Below are positions 18,038 to 27,488 of a stretch of 64,000 nt of DNA, in pieces. Location: assembly GCA_026626905.1 (NCBI GenBank), contig JAPNUX010000003.1, positions 62,001 through 126,000 of the forward strand, read 5' to 3'. The DNA comes from Desulfurococcus sp. GTDB lineage: Archaea; Thermoproteota; Thermoprotei_A; Sulfolobales; Desulfurococcaceae. The notes under the pieces were generated by a model. The model searched no databases and was not told the origin of the DNA. It saw only the letters and a list, made by a program, of their open reading frames with translations. Each line of letters starts with the position of its first letter. The stretch's first letter is position 1. The translations under genes were made by a program, and so were the position numbers.

Positions 18038-19318
18038 ATGAGTGCTCAAGCCTCACTCTACGAGAACGACCCTGTCTACCAGATGGCTGTAAAGCAGCTT
18101 CGTGAGTCAGCATCGCTCCTAGGGCTCTCTGACGACATTGTAGAGGCCTTAAGGCACCCTGAGAAGCTGATTCAAGTCAAGGTGACTATTCGAAGAGAGA
18201 ATGGGAGAATTGAAACGTACCTGGGCTGGAGGAGCCAGCATAATAGTGCTCTAGGACCCTACAAAGGCGGGATAAGGTACGGTGAGGATACTACTCCAGG
18301 TGAAGTAGTCGCCTTATCAATGTGGATGACCTGGAAGACCTCGCTTGCTGGAATACCTTACGGTGGAGGTAAAGGCGGTCTTAGAGTAGACCCTAAGAAG
18401 CTCACTCCAAGAGAGCTGGAGGAAGCTAGTAGAAAATTCTTTGCTGCGATAGCAAGAGAGGTTGGACCAGACATCGATATACCAGCCCCCGACGTATACA
18501 CGAACCCGCAGATAATGGCATGGTACTTCGACGAGTACAGTAAGATAGCAGGGTACCCGGCTTGGGGTGTTGTCACAGCTAAACCACCTGAGCTAGGCGG
18601 GCTTCAAGCCCGTGTTATATCAACAGGGTATGGTGTAGCTCTTATAGCAAGGGAAGCAGCTAGGAGAATACTAGGCGGGCTTGAAGGTAGAACAGTAGCA
18701 GTCCACGGCTTCGGCAACGTGGGTACTTATGCAGCAGAATACCTTGCTAAATGGGGTGCTAGAGTCGTTGCTGTAAGCGATAGCAGTGGATACGTGTACG
18801 ACCCGAAGGGACTCGATGTAGAGGAGGTTAAGAGAGTTAAGGAGAGCACTGGTAAAGTGACAAGCTACAGTAAGGGTGACGCCAGGGTTTCAGGCAACCA
18901 CATGGAGCTACTAGAGCTACCAGTAGACATCCTTGTGCCAGCAGCGATACAGGATGTTATAACCAGGGAGAATGCTGGGAGAGTAAAAGCCAAGGTGATC
19001 GTGGAGGCTGCTAATGGGCCGACCACCCCGGAGGCAGAGGCAATACTACACGAGAAGGGAGTGGTCATAGTACCAGACATCCTAGCTAACGCTGGAGGTG
19101 TTGTAATGAGCTGGATTGAGTGGAGTCACAATAGAATGGGGTGCTGGCTGACTGACGAGGAGGCTTTAGCAAGACTCGATAAAATGATGTCCCTGAACTT
19201 TGATAGAGTCTACAGTGACTGGATGAAGAGGTTCTCTACTCACCCCATGAGGACGGCGGCATACGCTATTGCTGTTGACCGTGTTGTTAAAGCAATGAAG
19301 CTGAGAGGTTGGATCTAG
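18038..19318 (+). CDS. gdhA: Glutamate dehydrogenase
   Basis: 426-residue hexameric Glu/Leu/Phe/Val dehydrogenase that interconverts glutamate and 2-oxoglutarate with NAD(P). The catalytic Lys region (PYGGGKGGLRVDPK), the substrate loop (PAPDVYTNPQ), the Rossmann motif GFGNVGTYAAEYL and the C-terminal GGVVMSWIEWSHN are all present. In peptide-fermenting Desulfurococcales this enzyme feeds amino-acid oxidation. It overlaps the convergent DUF504 gene by 4 bp. Confidence 0.97.
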   Translation: MSAQASLYENDPVYQMAVKQLRESASLLGLSDDIVEALRHPEKLIQVKVTIRRENGRIETYLGWRSQHNSALGPYKGGIRYGEDTTPGEVVALSMWMTWKTSLAGIPYGGGKGGLRVDPKKLTPRELEEASRKFFAAIAREVGPDIDIPAPDVYTNPQIMAWYFDEYSKIAGYPAWGVVTAKPPELGGLQARVISTGYGVALIAREAARRILGGLEGRTVAVHGFGNVGTYAAEYLAKWGARVVAVSDSSGYVYDPKGLDVEEVKRVKESTGKVTSYSKGDARVSGNHMELLELPVDILVPAAIQDVITRENAGRVKAKVIVEAANGPTTPEAEAILHEKGVVIVPDILANAGGVVMSWIEWSHNRMGCWLTDEEALARLDKMMSLNFDRVYSDWMKRFSTHPMRTAAYAIAVDRVVKAMKLRGWI

Positions 19319-19563
19319 CTTCTCCTCCTGTATATAACTCTATCGTTTTTATCCCTGATTTCCTCTACCCTGTGGACTGGGATGACCTCGCTACGCGTGT
19401 AGATTAAGCCTCCTCTGAAATCCTCGATGACGCCGCCGGGTATAGGCTTTAAGACCTCGCCCTGCTCAGTGCGGAATCTAATGTAAACCACGTACTCGTC
19501 TCTCCGGCCGCCGAACACTACTCGTTTAAGCCACTCTTCAATCTCCCCTCTCTTACGCTTCAC
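19315..19563 (-). CDS. DUF504 / MJ1316-family protein
   Basis: 82 residues of a small conserved archaeal domain. Characteristic features are an N-terminal basic helix, the KPIPGGVIEDF segment and the C-terminal IPVHRVEEIRD. The family has been linked to RNA-end recognition, but the function here is not established. Convergent with glutamate dehydrogenase. Confidence 0.75.
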   Translation of the reverse strand: MKRKRGEIEEWLKRVVFGGRRDEYVVYIRFRTEQGEVLKPIPGGVIEDFRGGLIYTRSEVIPVHRVEEIRDKNDRVIYRRRS

Positions 19564-19690
19564 TACTAGGCACCTTTACAGTATTCTGGATCCTCAACCA
19601 TACTTATTAGATTACAAGTCCACACTATTTTCACGGATATAGTAGCGTCGTGGATAGCTGTATTCCATTGGGTTTAATTGAGGTGGTAGC

Positions 19691-19927
19691 GTGAACAAGA
19701 AGAAGGCTACTGGGATCGCATTGATAACTGGGTCTATTCTAATAGCAGTCGTCTACACCTACCTCTTGTTCTTCTCTAATGTAAAAGAGCTTGTATTAAA
19801 GCTCACAGTATACGCTTTCGTAATACTTCTTCTAGCATCACTCTTCGCGCTGGGATTCACACTATTGAAATCCAAGCTCATCCAGCCTGATGAAGATGGA
19901 GATCAGTTGGAGTGTAGTAGTAGGTAG
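19691..19927 (+). CDS. Small two-span membrane protein
   Basis: 78 residues starting at GTG, with GAGGTGG 4-10 nt upstream (19680-19686). Two hydrophobic helices (10-29 and 40-60) are followed by an acidic tail. Function not recognised. Its stop abuts the convergent polyprenyl synthase. Confidence 0.6.
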   Translation: MNKKKATGIALITGSILIAVVYTYLLFFSNVKELVLKLTVYAFVILLLASLFALGFTLLKSKLIQPDEDGDQLECSSR

Positions 19928-21028
19928 CTATTTCTCCCTGTAAGCTAGCTTCGCGAGCAGCCACTTTAAGGCGCCAGCTGCCTCCCCGCATATCTCTCTC
20001 GAGTCTTCTAGTGCTGCTAGAGCTTCACCTACATACCTCTCGATGAGCTTCTCGCTGTAATCTAGGCTTCCTGTTTCACGTACAACTCTCTGCACGTATA
20101 CTACATCTTCTAACGATACCTCTCCTGGCTCATCGTATATCCTGCTTAGCTCCCTCTTAACCTCCCCGCCTCCCAGCTCGTATGCTTTAACGACGAGCAG
20201 CGTCTTCTTCCTGCCTTTAACATCGCTTCCAACAGGCTTACCTGTCACCCCGGGGTCCCCGTAGAGTCCTATTACATCGTCTCTAAGCTGGAATGCTATG
20301 CCAGCTGGGTTAGCGTATGATGAGAGTTCCTCTAGGAGTCTCCTGCTGTGCGTGCCGGATGCAATAGCACCTAGGTGTAAGGGTAGCTCAACCGTGTAGG
20401 ATGCTGTTTTAAGCGAGTGGACTAAGAGCACGTCTCCCTCTGATACCTCGCTTAAAGGCTTGTAGGATAAGAGGACGTCGAGGAACTGGCCGTAGGCGAC
20501 TCTCCTCAATCCGGCTGCATAGGCTTCAAGTAGCTCGGCTGCCACGCCTCTACTGGCGCCAGCCTTAACTATATGCTCAACAGCTGCTGCTTCAAGGTAG
20601 TCTCCTACAGTTATAGCCTGGGATACACCGTAGTGGGGGCAATCCCTCCTTAGTTCTCTTGCACACTTATCCCTGAACCATGCATGCACGGTTGGACCGC
20701 CACGCCTCAACTCATCTCTATCCATGACGTCATCGTGTGTTAGAAGATAGCTTTGAAGCAACTCAATGCCTGTCATCAAGCTCAGCGCGGAGCTTACATC
20801 ACCTCCACCCCACTGCTTACTCCAGTATCCTATTAGAGCTAGAAAGGCCCGCAGCCTCTTCCCTCCTCTTAAAGTATAATCTGACGCTACTTCAACTATA
20901 TCCAGTGTTAGCGGAGACGCTCCTGAAGCCTCAGCCCTCAGCCTCGAGAAAGCAGCCTTCAAGCCATCTTCAACAAGCTTCAAGCTATACTCAAGCAGCC
21001 CACTATACGTCCACGAATCCAACCCCAC
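19928..21028 (-). CDS. gds: Polyprenyl (geranylgeranyl) diphosphate synthase
   Basis: 366-residue trans-isoprenyl diphosphate synthase. The first aspartate-rich motif is DDVMD in LLTHDDVMDRDELRRGG and the second is FQLRDDVIGLYGD; the GGKRLRAFL helix precedes them. It makes the C20 (or C25) chain of archaeal ether lipids. Chain length cannot be called safely from the sequence alone. It pairs with IPK at 8447 and geranylgeranyl reductase at 23855. Confidence 0.93.
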   Translation of the reverse strand: MGLDSWTYSGLLEYSLKLVEDGLKAAFSRLRAEASGASPLTLDIVEVASDYTLRGGKRLRAFLALIGYWSKQWGGGDVSSALSLMTGIELLQSYLLTHDDVMDRDELRRGGPTVHAWFRDKCARELRRDCPHYGVSQAITVGDYLEAAAVEHIVKAGASRGVAAELLEAYAAGLRRVAYGQFLDVLLSYKPLSEVSEGDVLLVHSLKTASYTVELPLHLGAIASGTHSRRLLEELSSYANPAGIAFQLRDDVIGLYGDPGVTGKPVGSDVKGRKKTLLVVKAYELGGGEVKRELSRIYDEPGEVSLEDVVYVQRVVRETGSLDYSEKLIERYVGEALAALEDSREICGEAAGALKWLLAKLAYREK

Positions 21029-21180
21029 TCCCTCTTCTACCAGCCCTCCTAGTGACAGCTTTAACTCTTTAAATTACATTAAATCCAACCCATCCCTTAA
21101 AGATGCAGAAAGCATTATCCTGGATTAAACAAGAGAAACCTCTTACAGCCTCTCTTCTCCAACCACTCCTAGACTTCAAC

Positions 21181-21332
21181 ACTCGTTGAAGATGGGTTTA
21201 TAAGTTTTTCGGCTAGCATTCTACGAGAGGTTTTCTACGGGCCCGTGGAATGCTAACAAAACTCTCATTGAGGAAAAGTTTAAAACTATTCAAGCATATA
21301 GAACACTAGTGGAAAAACCCAGGTGGGAACCA
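21181..21332 (+). promoter_or_regulatory. CRISPR leader 1
   Basis: About 150 bp directly before array 1, nearly repeated (inverted) before arrays 2 and 3. It contains an inverted repeat AGCATTCTACG (21216-21226) / CGTGGAATGCT (21244-21254) and a TATA-like TTTAAAAC (21279-21286), which would start transcripts near 21308, shortly before the first repeat. Conservation with leader 3 extends further upstream through CACTCGTTGAAGAT. Confidence 0.7.
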
Positions 21333-21414
21333 GTTCAAAACAAGCAAAACTAAGAGCACGTGAACGACTCGCCGTCGCCTTTTAACCCACGTTAAAAACA
21401 AGCAAAACTAAGAG
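21333..21414 (+). CRISPR. Single-spacer CRISPR array 1
   Basis: Two 24-nt direct repeats (21333-21356 and 21391-21414), each beginning GTT and ending CAAGCAAAACTAAGAG, differ at one base (fourth position C/A). They flank a 34-nt unique spacer (21357-21390). The leader-proximal copy equals the proximal repeats of arrays 2 and 3; the distal copy is the variant one, as expected at a trailer end. No cas genes are nearby. Confidence 0.72.
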
Positions 21415-21449
21415 TGTTACGTTAAGATTATTAGCTTGGGAGTGAATAT

Positions 21450-22121
21450 GTGGTTTTCGTGGAAGCCATGGGTGGGATACTTCAGGTTGCACTTGACCTC
21501 ACGGAGCTCGTGAAGGCTGCTGATATAGCTACTAGGGTGGCTTCCCACACGTTGTGTAGGAGTGTGTGGATTGAGGTGGGGACTCCGCTCTTGAAGGCGT
21601 GGGGTAAGATAGCTGTTAAAGCCTTGAAGAATCTTACTAACTGCTTTATTGTTGTTGACACGAAGACTATGGATGTACCCAGTATTGAGGGGGGTGTGCT
21701 CCTGGATGCTGGTGGTGACGCGTTCACAGTTCTAGCTGTAGCGGACAACGAGGTTGTAAGGGAAGCGGTTGAAACCGCTAGGTCTAGGGGTAAGATGGTG
21801 ATAGCAGACTTAATAGGTCACCCGAGGCCTGTTGAGAGGGCTGTAGAGCTTGATGGAATGGGTGTGGATGTAATCCTCTACCATGTCGGGATAAGTGTGC
21901 AGAAGGCTAGGGGGTTGACAGCCCTGGATATGGAGAGGGAAGTGGAGGAGTTGCGGAGGAGGGTTTCAGCGAGGATTGCTGTTGCAGGAGGGTTGAAGCC
22001 GGGGGCTGTGAGAAGCCTGGTTTTGAAGGGTGCAGACATAGTTGTCGTCGGCAGCGCTATAACTAGGGCTGAGGATCCATTGAGAGTAGTTGACGAGATA
22101 CTCGAGGAGATAAAGGTGTAG
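21450..22121 (+). CDS. hps: 3-hexulose-6-phosphate synthase
   Basis: 223-residue orotidine-decarboxylase-fold enzyme that interconverts ribulose 5-phosphate plus formaldehyde and hexulose 6-phosphate. In archaea without the oxidative pentose pathway it runs in reverse to supply ribulose 5-phosphate. Motifs are LQVALDLTEL, VVDTKTMDVPS, VDVILYHVGIS and the phosphate loop VAGGLKPG...VVVGSAITRA. The GTG start has GGGAG (21438-21442) 7 nt upstream. No 6-phospho-3-hexuloisomerase lies next to it. Confidence 0.88.
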   Translation: MVFVEAMGGILQVALDLTELVKAADIATRVASHTLCRSVWIEVGTPLLKAWGKIAVKALKNLTNCFIVVDTKTMDVPSIEGGVLLDAGGDAFTVLAVADNEVVREAVETARSRGKMVIADLIGHPRPVERAVELDGMGVDVILYHVGISVQKARGLTALDMEREVEELRRRVSARIAVAGGLKPGAVRSLVLKGADIVVVGSAITRAEDPLRVVDEILEEIKV

Positions 22122-22162
22122 CTGCCTTCACACCACCCTCTTTAAGCACGGCTTGAGCAGGT

Positions 22163-23263
22163 TTAGAAGGAGGGTTTCCTCAAGAGTTTACCCGTGGATT
22201 CAAGCGTGTACTTAAGTTTCTTTTGATGCTGGCTTAACAGGCTTTTAAGCTTCTCGGCAGCCCTCCTCTTGCATTGACCGCATAGTATCCGGCCGCTCAC
22301 GCAGTCATCGTATATTTCTTTAAGCTCTTTTTCATCGTCTACTAAGTGGTACATGTAGAGCTCGAAGATACTGCACTTCCATGGCTCTCCACCTAGTCTC
22401 CTCTGTTCTTCAGCTGTCGCTCTTCCACCGGTTAAAGCATTCATGAGCTTCTTTTCAGCTGTCTCTGGATCCTCGTCTAAGTGTATAGCGTACTCTGGTC
22501 TACTCTTACTCATCTTGTTTCCATCTAGTCCTCTGAGAAGCTTATGGTATATTGAGCTAGGCCTCTCTAACCCTAACTCCTGGCTGAATCTATCCGCTAT
22601 ATCCCGTGTAAGCCTTAAGTGCGGGTCCTGGTCTGCTCCGACAGGGACGAGGACGTGCTTGAAGCCTCCGTACCTGTCTAGCTGTAAGTGTAGTATGTCG
22701 GCTGCCTGTGTTAGAGAGGCAATGATCTTACCGGGGGTTAACTCACCGTAGATTGCCTCCATTTCAGCCATTGAGATCTTTCTCGAGAATAATTGTATAA
22801 GCCTATAATATTCTACATCCATAGAAGTCTGATAGTAGAATTCTGTTTTCTCGGTGTCCAGCCCCCATGCTACAGCGTGGGCTACGAATTCAACCCCCCT
22901 CTTGATAACCTCGCTTCTCTCCTCGCGTCTAACAATGTATGCTTCAGCATCAGCTATGACGATCTTCACGTGGGCTCCTAGCTCCTGGAGGAACTTTAAC
23001 TCCTCGTAGACCATTGCTGTACCCAGGTGGGGTCTACCGCTAGGCATGAAGCCTGTGAGCACAGCTACCCTGCCTCCGCTTCTCAACGCGTTAAGCCATT
23101 TATCGAAGTCGCGGTGCCCGAATACTATACGCCTCTCAAAGTACTTGTGGCGTCTCGGCATTAAGCCTAGTACTTCATCAATAGAGTGGATTCCGAACTC
23201 CTCGAGTAGCTTCAGGTAGTCGTCTATACTATAATGGCCCCATGGATCTAGTTTCACAGCCAT
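22163..23263 (-). CDS. trpS: Tryptophanyl-tRNA synthetase
   Basis: Class Ic aminoacyl-tRNA synthetase charging tRNA-Trp. The HIGH-like motif is PSGRPHLGTAM, the KMSKS motif is GNKMSKSRPEYA, and a C-terminal Cys pair lies in GRILCGQCKRRA. The frame is open from an ATG at 23317, but the ATG at 23263 is preferred because GGTGG lies 6 nt before it, giving an N-terminus MAVKLDPWGHYSIDDY typical of the family (366 residues). Confidence 0.96.
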   Translation of the reverse strand: MAVKLDPWGHYSIDDYLKLLEEFGIHSIDEVLGLMPRRHKYFERRIVFGHRDFDKWLNALRSGGRVAVLTGFMPSGRPHLGTAMVYEELKFLQELGAHVKIVIADAEAYIVRREERSEVIKRGVEFVAHAVAWGLDTEKTEFYYQTSMDVEYYRLIQLFSRKISMAEMEAIYGELTPGKIIASLTQAADILHLQLDRYGGFKHVLVPVGADQDPHLRLTRDIADRFSQELGLERPSSIYHKLLRGLDGNKMSKSRPEYAIHLDEDPETAEKKLMNALTGGRATAEEQRRLGGEPWKCSIFELYMYHLVDDEKELKEIYDDCVSGRILCGQCKRRAAEKLKSLLSQHQKKLKYTLESTGKLLRKPSF

Positions 23264-23487
23264 ATTCAACCACCTTTCACGCGGGCTCGGCCCCGGAGAC
23301 TCTTCGTCACCAGTCAACCTGGACTAGGATACATCATCGCCATCTCATAGAGGATAGCTTGAAGGCAGTAAAAATATTTCGGTTCACCCGGGGTGATCAT
23401 GCTCACGCTAGTGAATCTACTATAGGGGGTAAAGTTTATAAGGATTGGAGGGGTTGAATCACTATTAGAGGGGGAGGGGGGATTAAA

Positions 23488-23862
23488 ATGGAGGTGCTTA
23501 CCACCAAGAAGGTTATAGGCAGGCACGTCTACGGCGAGCTCTACGGCTGCGACTCTAGAATACTAGCTGACGAGGAAAGATTAACCGAGATAGTACGAGA
23601 GGCAGCCGAGGTCGGAGGGTTCACTCTACTCGATATTAAAGCCTGGAAGATAAACCCCGGGGTAAGTGTTATCGGGATAGTGCTTGAAAGCCATATAAGC
23701 ATTCACACATGGCCTGAATACAGTTTTGCAACAGTAGACGTCTACACGTGTGGCCCTAGAGGCGAGCCTCTTGAAGCATTCATGCATATTGTGAGGGCTT
23801 TAAAAGCTGAGAGGTATACACTAAGAGTCACTAGCAGGGATTTCGAGGATACTAATGCCTAA
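23488..23862 (+). CDS. speH: S-adenosylmethionine decarboxylase proenzyme
   Basis: 124-residue pyruvoyl enzyme of polyamine synthesis. The self-cleavage site is E67-S68 in VLESHISIHTWPE, which generates the pyruvoyl group on the new alpha chain; the following FATVDVYTCG is also conserved. The length fits the prokaryotic class. It overlaps the geranylgeranyl reductase gene by 8 bp. In crenarchaea related proenzymes may decarboxylate arginine instead, so the substrate is probable rather than certain. Confidence 0.9.
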   Translation: MEVLTTKKVIGRHVYGELYGCDSRILADEERLTEIVREAAEVGGFTLLDIKAWKINPGVSVIGIVLESHISIHTWPEYSFATVDVYTCGPRGEPLEAFMHIVRALKAERYTLRVTSRDFEDTNA

Positions 23863-25003
23863 AGCTGATGTATGTATTGTGGGGGCTGGGCCAGCCGGGC
23901 TATCAGTAGCTGGTTTTATAGGCCTCCAGGATACAGTGGTATTCGAGGAGCACGCTAGACCCGGGATACCTCTTCACTGCAGCAGCTTAATTGGTGTTGA
24001 GACTGCTAGACTTGTGAGAAGCCTTGTAGGCAGTGTATTCGACGCCTCCTACAAGAGGGTGTACTTTAACGTCTTCAACAGGTTCTTCGAGGTCTCCTAC
24101 AAGGAGAGCTTCATATTCCATGTAGCCAGGCCGGAACTAGAGGAGAGGCTTGCAGAGCTTGTAGAAAGGAGGGGTCATAGAATACTCTATAAAGCCCAGG
24201 CTAAACCGGGGGGTGTAAACTCGATACTAGCAGGGGGTGGTGAATACAAGTGCAGCATGATAGTTGTAGCTGAGGGAGCTGTGGGAAGGTTTAAGCGCAG
24301 TCTATTAAACTCTAACCCTAGATTTATAACTGGAATACAATCCAGGGTTAGGGTGGAGAATATAGATACAGATTCAGTATATGTCTCCTATGGTGATTTA
24401 ACTCCTGGGTTTTTCTCCTGGATTATACCACTAGATAAGGATACGGCTTTAATTGGAGGGGGATTCAATAGGGTTGAACCAGGCTTACTCGACAAGACTA
24501 TTAAGCATGCAGCTAGAGTATTCGGCGTGAAAATCGGGGGCCGTGTGGAAACATTCGGGGGTGTAATCCCGAGGAGTAAGCCTCTCTCTAACCCCGTGTA
24601 CGCTGGTAGAATAGTATTCCATGGTGACAGCGTGCCTTTAGTTAAACCCTATACTGGAGGAGGCTTACACTATATTTTCAAGTTGTCTAAGCCTCTCGCT
24701 GAATCCATTGATAGAGGGGATATAGGAGGGTACGTGAAGGCTTACCGTGGGGCTGCTGTAAAGCTTGTATTAGAGTACTCTCTCTCAGAGCTTGCTAGGC
24801 GTCTAGCCACTGGGATACCAGTTTTCTTTGCAGCAGGTTTAAGCAGGCTCGGGTTATTCAACCCGTTAGACTATGATGAACACTACATGCTTGCATTAAA
24901 ATCCACTGTGCTAGCATTAACAGGTATTCTCCCGTTAACTCTCGTGTTTAATCCAGGCTTGAATCCCGTGGAAGTAGTTCATGCAGCTAGAACACCTGGT
25001 TGA
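23855..25003 (+). CDS. Geranylgeranyl reductase family flavoprotein
   Basis: 382-residue FAD-dependent enzyme expected to saturate the isoprenoid chains of archaeal lipids. The dinucleotide site VCIVGAGPAGLSVAGF (6-21) is followed by the family Cys region PLHCSSLIGVETA and a GDSVPLVKPYTGGGLHY FAD motif; a hydrophobic C-terminal part suggests membrane association. It is coupled to the AdoMet decarboxylase gene by overlap. Confidence 0.88.
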   Translation: MPKADVCIVGAGPAGLSVAGFIGLQDTVVFEEHARPGIPLHCSSLIGVETARLVRSLVGSVFDASYKRVYFNVFNRFFEVSYKESFIFHVARPELEERLAELVERRGHRILYKAQAKPGGVNSILAGGGEYKCSMIVVAEGAVGRFKRSLLNSNPRFITGIQSRVRVENIDTDSVYVSYGDLTPGFFSWIIPLDKDTALIGGGFNRVEPGLLDKTIKHAARVFGVKIGGRVETFGGVIPRSKPLSNPVYAGRIVFHGDSVPLVKPYTGGGLHYIFKLSKPLAESIDRGDIGGYVKAYRGAAVKLVLEYSLSELARRLATGIPVFFAAGLSRLGLFNPLDYDEHYMLALKSTVLALTGILPLTLVFNPGLNPVEVVHAARTPG

Positions 25004-25090
25004 ATCATCTAGTGTAAAACTGCCTGCAGCATGGTGGAGCTTACTCAAAATTAATTAGGCTTGACATTGGATATTAATAGTGGTGTTTGA

Positions 25091-26041
25091 ATGCACGTCT
25101 CTAGGCCCCGAAAACACCGTCCTTACAGGCATGTAGACTCGTATAGGTGGCTTAGAAGTGATGGAACCCCTAACTTTAATGATAGTATTCATAGAGCTGA
25201 GAGAGAGCTTCAGCTTCTAGCTAGAAGAAACCCTAGGATGGTTTCTCCTTCAACAGTAGTAATGAGGGCTCTCGAGGAGATGGCTTCCCACGGGAGGGGG
25301 CTTATAGTATCATCCAGCGATAGAAGGCTTGAAGGACTTCTAACTCTAGGCGACGTGATAAGCTATCTTGGTGGTGGAGAATACTACAGGATTATTGAGA
25401 GCAGGCATGGATACAGCCTCTACTCGGCTCTCGAGAAAGAGGTTGTTGAGACCATAATGGTGAGGAACCCAGTATACCTCTACGTTGATAATACTCTCAC
25501 AGAAGTACTTGAATCCATGATTACTCATGGAATAGGCATTATCCCCATCTTAAACAAGGATGGCACAGTCTACGGTATTCTAACAGAGCACGACCTCGTC
25601 AAATACCTCTACGGTGTAACCTCCACAGGCTTAAAGACCGGGGAAGTCATGTCGAAGCCTGTTGTCACAGCTAGCGCTGACGACACGTTGAAGGCTACTC
25701 TCGAGAAAATGGTGGCCTACGGGTTTAGAAGGCTGCCAGTAGTACACGAGGATAGAGTAGCAGGTATAGTGACAGCTGTCGACGTAGTGAGATACTTTGG
25801 AAGTCATCAGGCTTTAAGGGATTCTACTAGCGGTGATATAAGAGAGATTCACTCTAAGAGAATAAGGGATTTAATGAGGAGTGATCTCGTAGCAGTTAAA
25901 CCCGATGATGATCTAGCTGAAGCTGTAAGAGAAATGCTGGATAAAAACGTGAGCTCTGTACTAGTGGTGGATGAGGACGGGGTTCTCCAGGGGATAGTCA
26001 CTGAGAGAGATGTACTCTACGCTCTAGTTATCGCTCGCTAG
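25091..26041 (+). CDS. Four-CBS-domain protein
   Basis: 316 residues composed of four CBS repeats, visible as MVSPSTVV, IMVRNPVYLYVDNTL, VMSKPVVTASADDTL and LMRSDLVAVKPDDDL, each followed by a GI(V/L)T(E/A)xD motif. CBS pairs bind adenosine nucleotides or SAM and serve as sensors; there is no effector domain here. The N-terminal 40 residues are basic. Target unknown. Confidence 0.9.
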   Translation: MHVSRPRKHRPYRHVDSYRWLRSDGTPNFNDSIHRAERELQLLARRNPRMVSPSTVVMRALEEMASHGRGLIVSSSDRRLEGLLTLGDVISYLGGGEYYRIIESRHGYSLYSALEKEVVETIMVRNPVYLYVDNTLTEVLESMITHGIGIIPILNKDGTVYGILTEHDLVKYLYGVTSTGLKTGEVMSKPVVTASADDTLKATLEKMVAYGFRRLPVVHEDRVAGIVTAVDVVRYFGSHQALRDSTSGDIREIHSKRIRDLMRSDLVAVKPDDDLAEAVREMLDKNVSSVLVVDEDGVLQGIVTERDVLYALVIAR

Positions 26042-26129
26042 CCCTCGTACCCGGCTTGAAGAAGGATTTTCAGGCTTACTTCTCTTCTTAATAAGGGACT
26101 GTAACCCTAGCGATACTGGGTTTAATGGT

Positions 26130-26651
26130 ATGAGCGAGGAGCCGAAATTCATAGCTGACACAATGCTGGGTTCTCTAGCCAGGTGGCTGAGGATACTAGG
26201 CTATGATACAGTCTACGAGAATAGCATGGAGGACTGGATGATACTGAGGAGAGCAGAGCTTGAAGGAAGAATAATACTGACAAGGGATAGAGGGCTGCAT
26301 AGAAGAGCTGTTAAAAGAGGATTAAAGAGTATTCTACTGGGGGATGAGGATCTCGCAGTCAAGCTGGCGAAGATAGCTAGTTTAACTGGTATAAGACTCT
26401 ACGTGGACTACGATAAGACAAGATGCCCTGAAGATAATACTCTTCTTAAAAAAATCACTAAGAAGGAGGCTAGCGGTAGAGTCCCTCCTAGAGTCTACGC
26501 TCTACACGAGGACTTCTGGATCTGCCCGCGCTGCGGTAAAGTATACTGGGTGGGAAGCCACTGGAGGATGATTGAAGCCGTGTTAAGCGAGGCGAGAGAC
26601 AAGCTAGGCTTATACCAGAAGCAGTTAAAGAAGGGGGCTGAAACACTCTAG
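26130..26651 (+). CDS. Mut7-C RNase domain protein with zinc ribbon
   Basis: 173 residues. The PIN-like Mut7-C domain starts KFIADTMLGSLARWLRILGYDT with the first acidic active-site residue D8 and has TRDRGL downstream. A treble Cys cluster (CPEDNTLL and CPRCGKVYWVGSHW) follows. It is a probable ribonuclease of unknown substrate, widespread in archaea. It is on the same strand as AMMECR1, 16 bp upstream. Confidence 0.85.
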   Translation: MSEEPKFIADTMLGSLARWLRILGYDTVYENSMEDWMILRRAELEGRIILTRDRGLHRRAVKRGLKSILLGDEDLAVKLAKIASLTGIRLYVDYDKTRCPEDNTLLKKITKKEASGRVPPRVYALHEDFWICPRCGKVYWVGSHWRMIEAVLSEARDKLGLYQKQLKKGAETL

Positions 26652-26667
26652 ATAATGTAAGCGGGGC

Positions 26668-27417
26668 TTGAGATGCATGAGGGATCCTAGGAGAAGCAGT
26701 GCTTTAGATTCAAGTAAGCCTCCTGCAAGCCCGGTTCACCCTTCAGAGCTCACCTTTGATGAAGGTGTTCTACTTGTTAGACTAGCGAGGGAGGCTATAG
26801 AAGCCTACGTATCGAGAGGTACGCGTGTAGACTACTCTAAGCACGGTATCCCCGTGAAGCTGGAGAGGCCTGGAATGACCTTTACAACCATAGAGAAGCT
26901 GGATGCATCAGGGAGGACAGCGCTACGCGGGTGTATAGGGTTCCTCGCCCCAGTGTACAGTCTAGTAGAGTCTACAATTGAGTCTGCAATTGAAGCAGCA
27001 GTAGGCGACCCACGCTTCAACCCAGTGGAGGCATGGGAGCTGGATGATATTATAGTGGAGGTTACAGTGCTCTCCCAGCCGGTGCTAGTAGAAGTTGAAG
27101 ATAGATGGAGGCTTCCCTCACTCATAGCTATCGGGAGGCATGGATTAATCGCGGAGAAAGGATGGTTTAAGGGTACTCTCCTCCCTGCTGTGCCAGTAGA
27201 ATACTGCTGGGATGAAGAGACTTTTCTAGCTGAAACATGCATTAAAGCCGGGTTGAAGCCTGACTGCTGGCTGGATGAATCAACTAGAATATACGTGTAT
27301 GAGGGCAGGGTTTTCAGGGAGAAAACTCCACGCGGCGAGGTATACGAGAGAGATATGAATGCAGAGTATAGAACCACCTGCTCTGGAAGCAGAGATCGTT
27401 TAAAACACCATGCTTGA
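26668..27417 (+). CDS. AMMECR1-family protein
   Basis: 249 residues with the strictly conserved LRGCIGFL motif and the AMMECR1 pattern [11 protein letters not shown] and [11 protein letters not shown]-like strand, then [10 protein letters not shown] and [12 protein letters not shown]. Function is unknown across all domains of life; the fold suggests a nucleic-acid or redox role. The start is uncertain: TTG at 26668 or ATG at 26677. Confidence 0.88.
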   Translation: MRCMRDPRRSSALDSSKPPASPVHPSELTFDEGVLLVRLAREAIEAYVSRGTRVDYSKHGIPVKLERPGMTFTTIEKLDASGRTALRGCIGFLAPVYSLVESTIESAIEAAVGDPRFNPVEAWELDDIIVEVTVLSQPVLVEVEDRWRLPSLIAIGRHGLIAEKGWFKGTLLPAVPVEYCWDEETFLAETCIKAGLKPDCWLDESTRIYVYEGRVFREKTPRGEVYERDMNAEYRTTCSGSRDRLKHHA

Positions 27418-27488
27418 TAAAGTACCAGGGTTTACAGGCGGCTCCAGGATAACACGGCCACGGTACCCGGGATGCATGGTGGAGTAGC

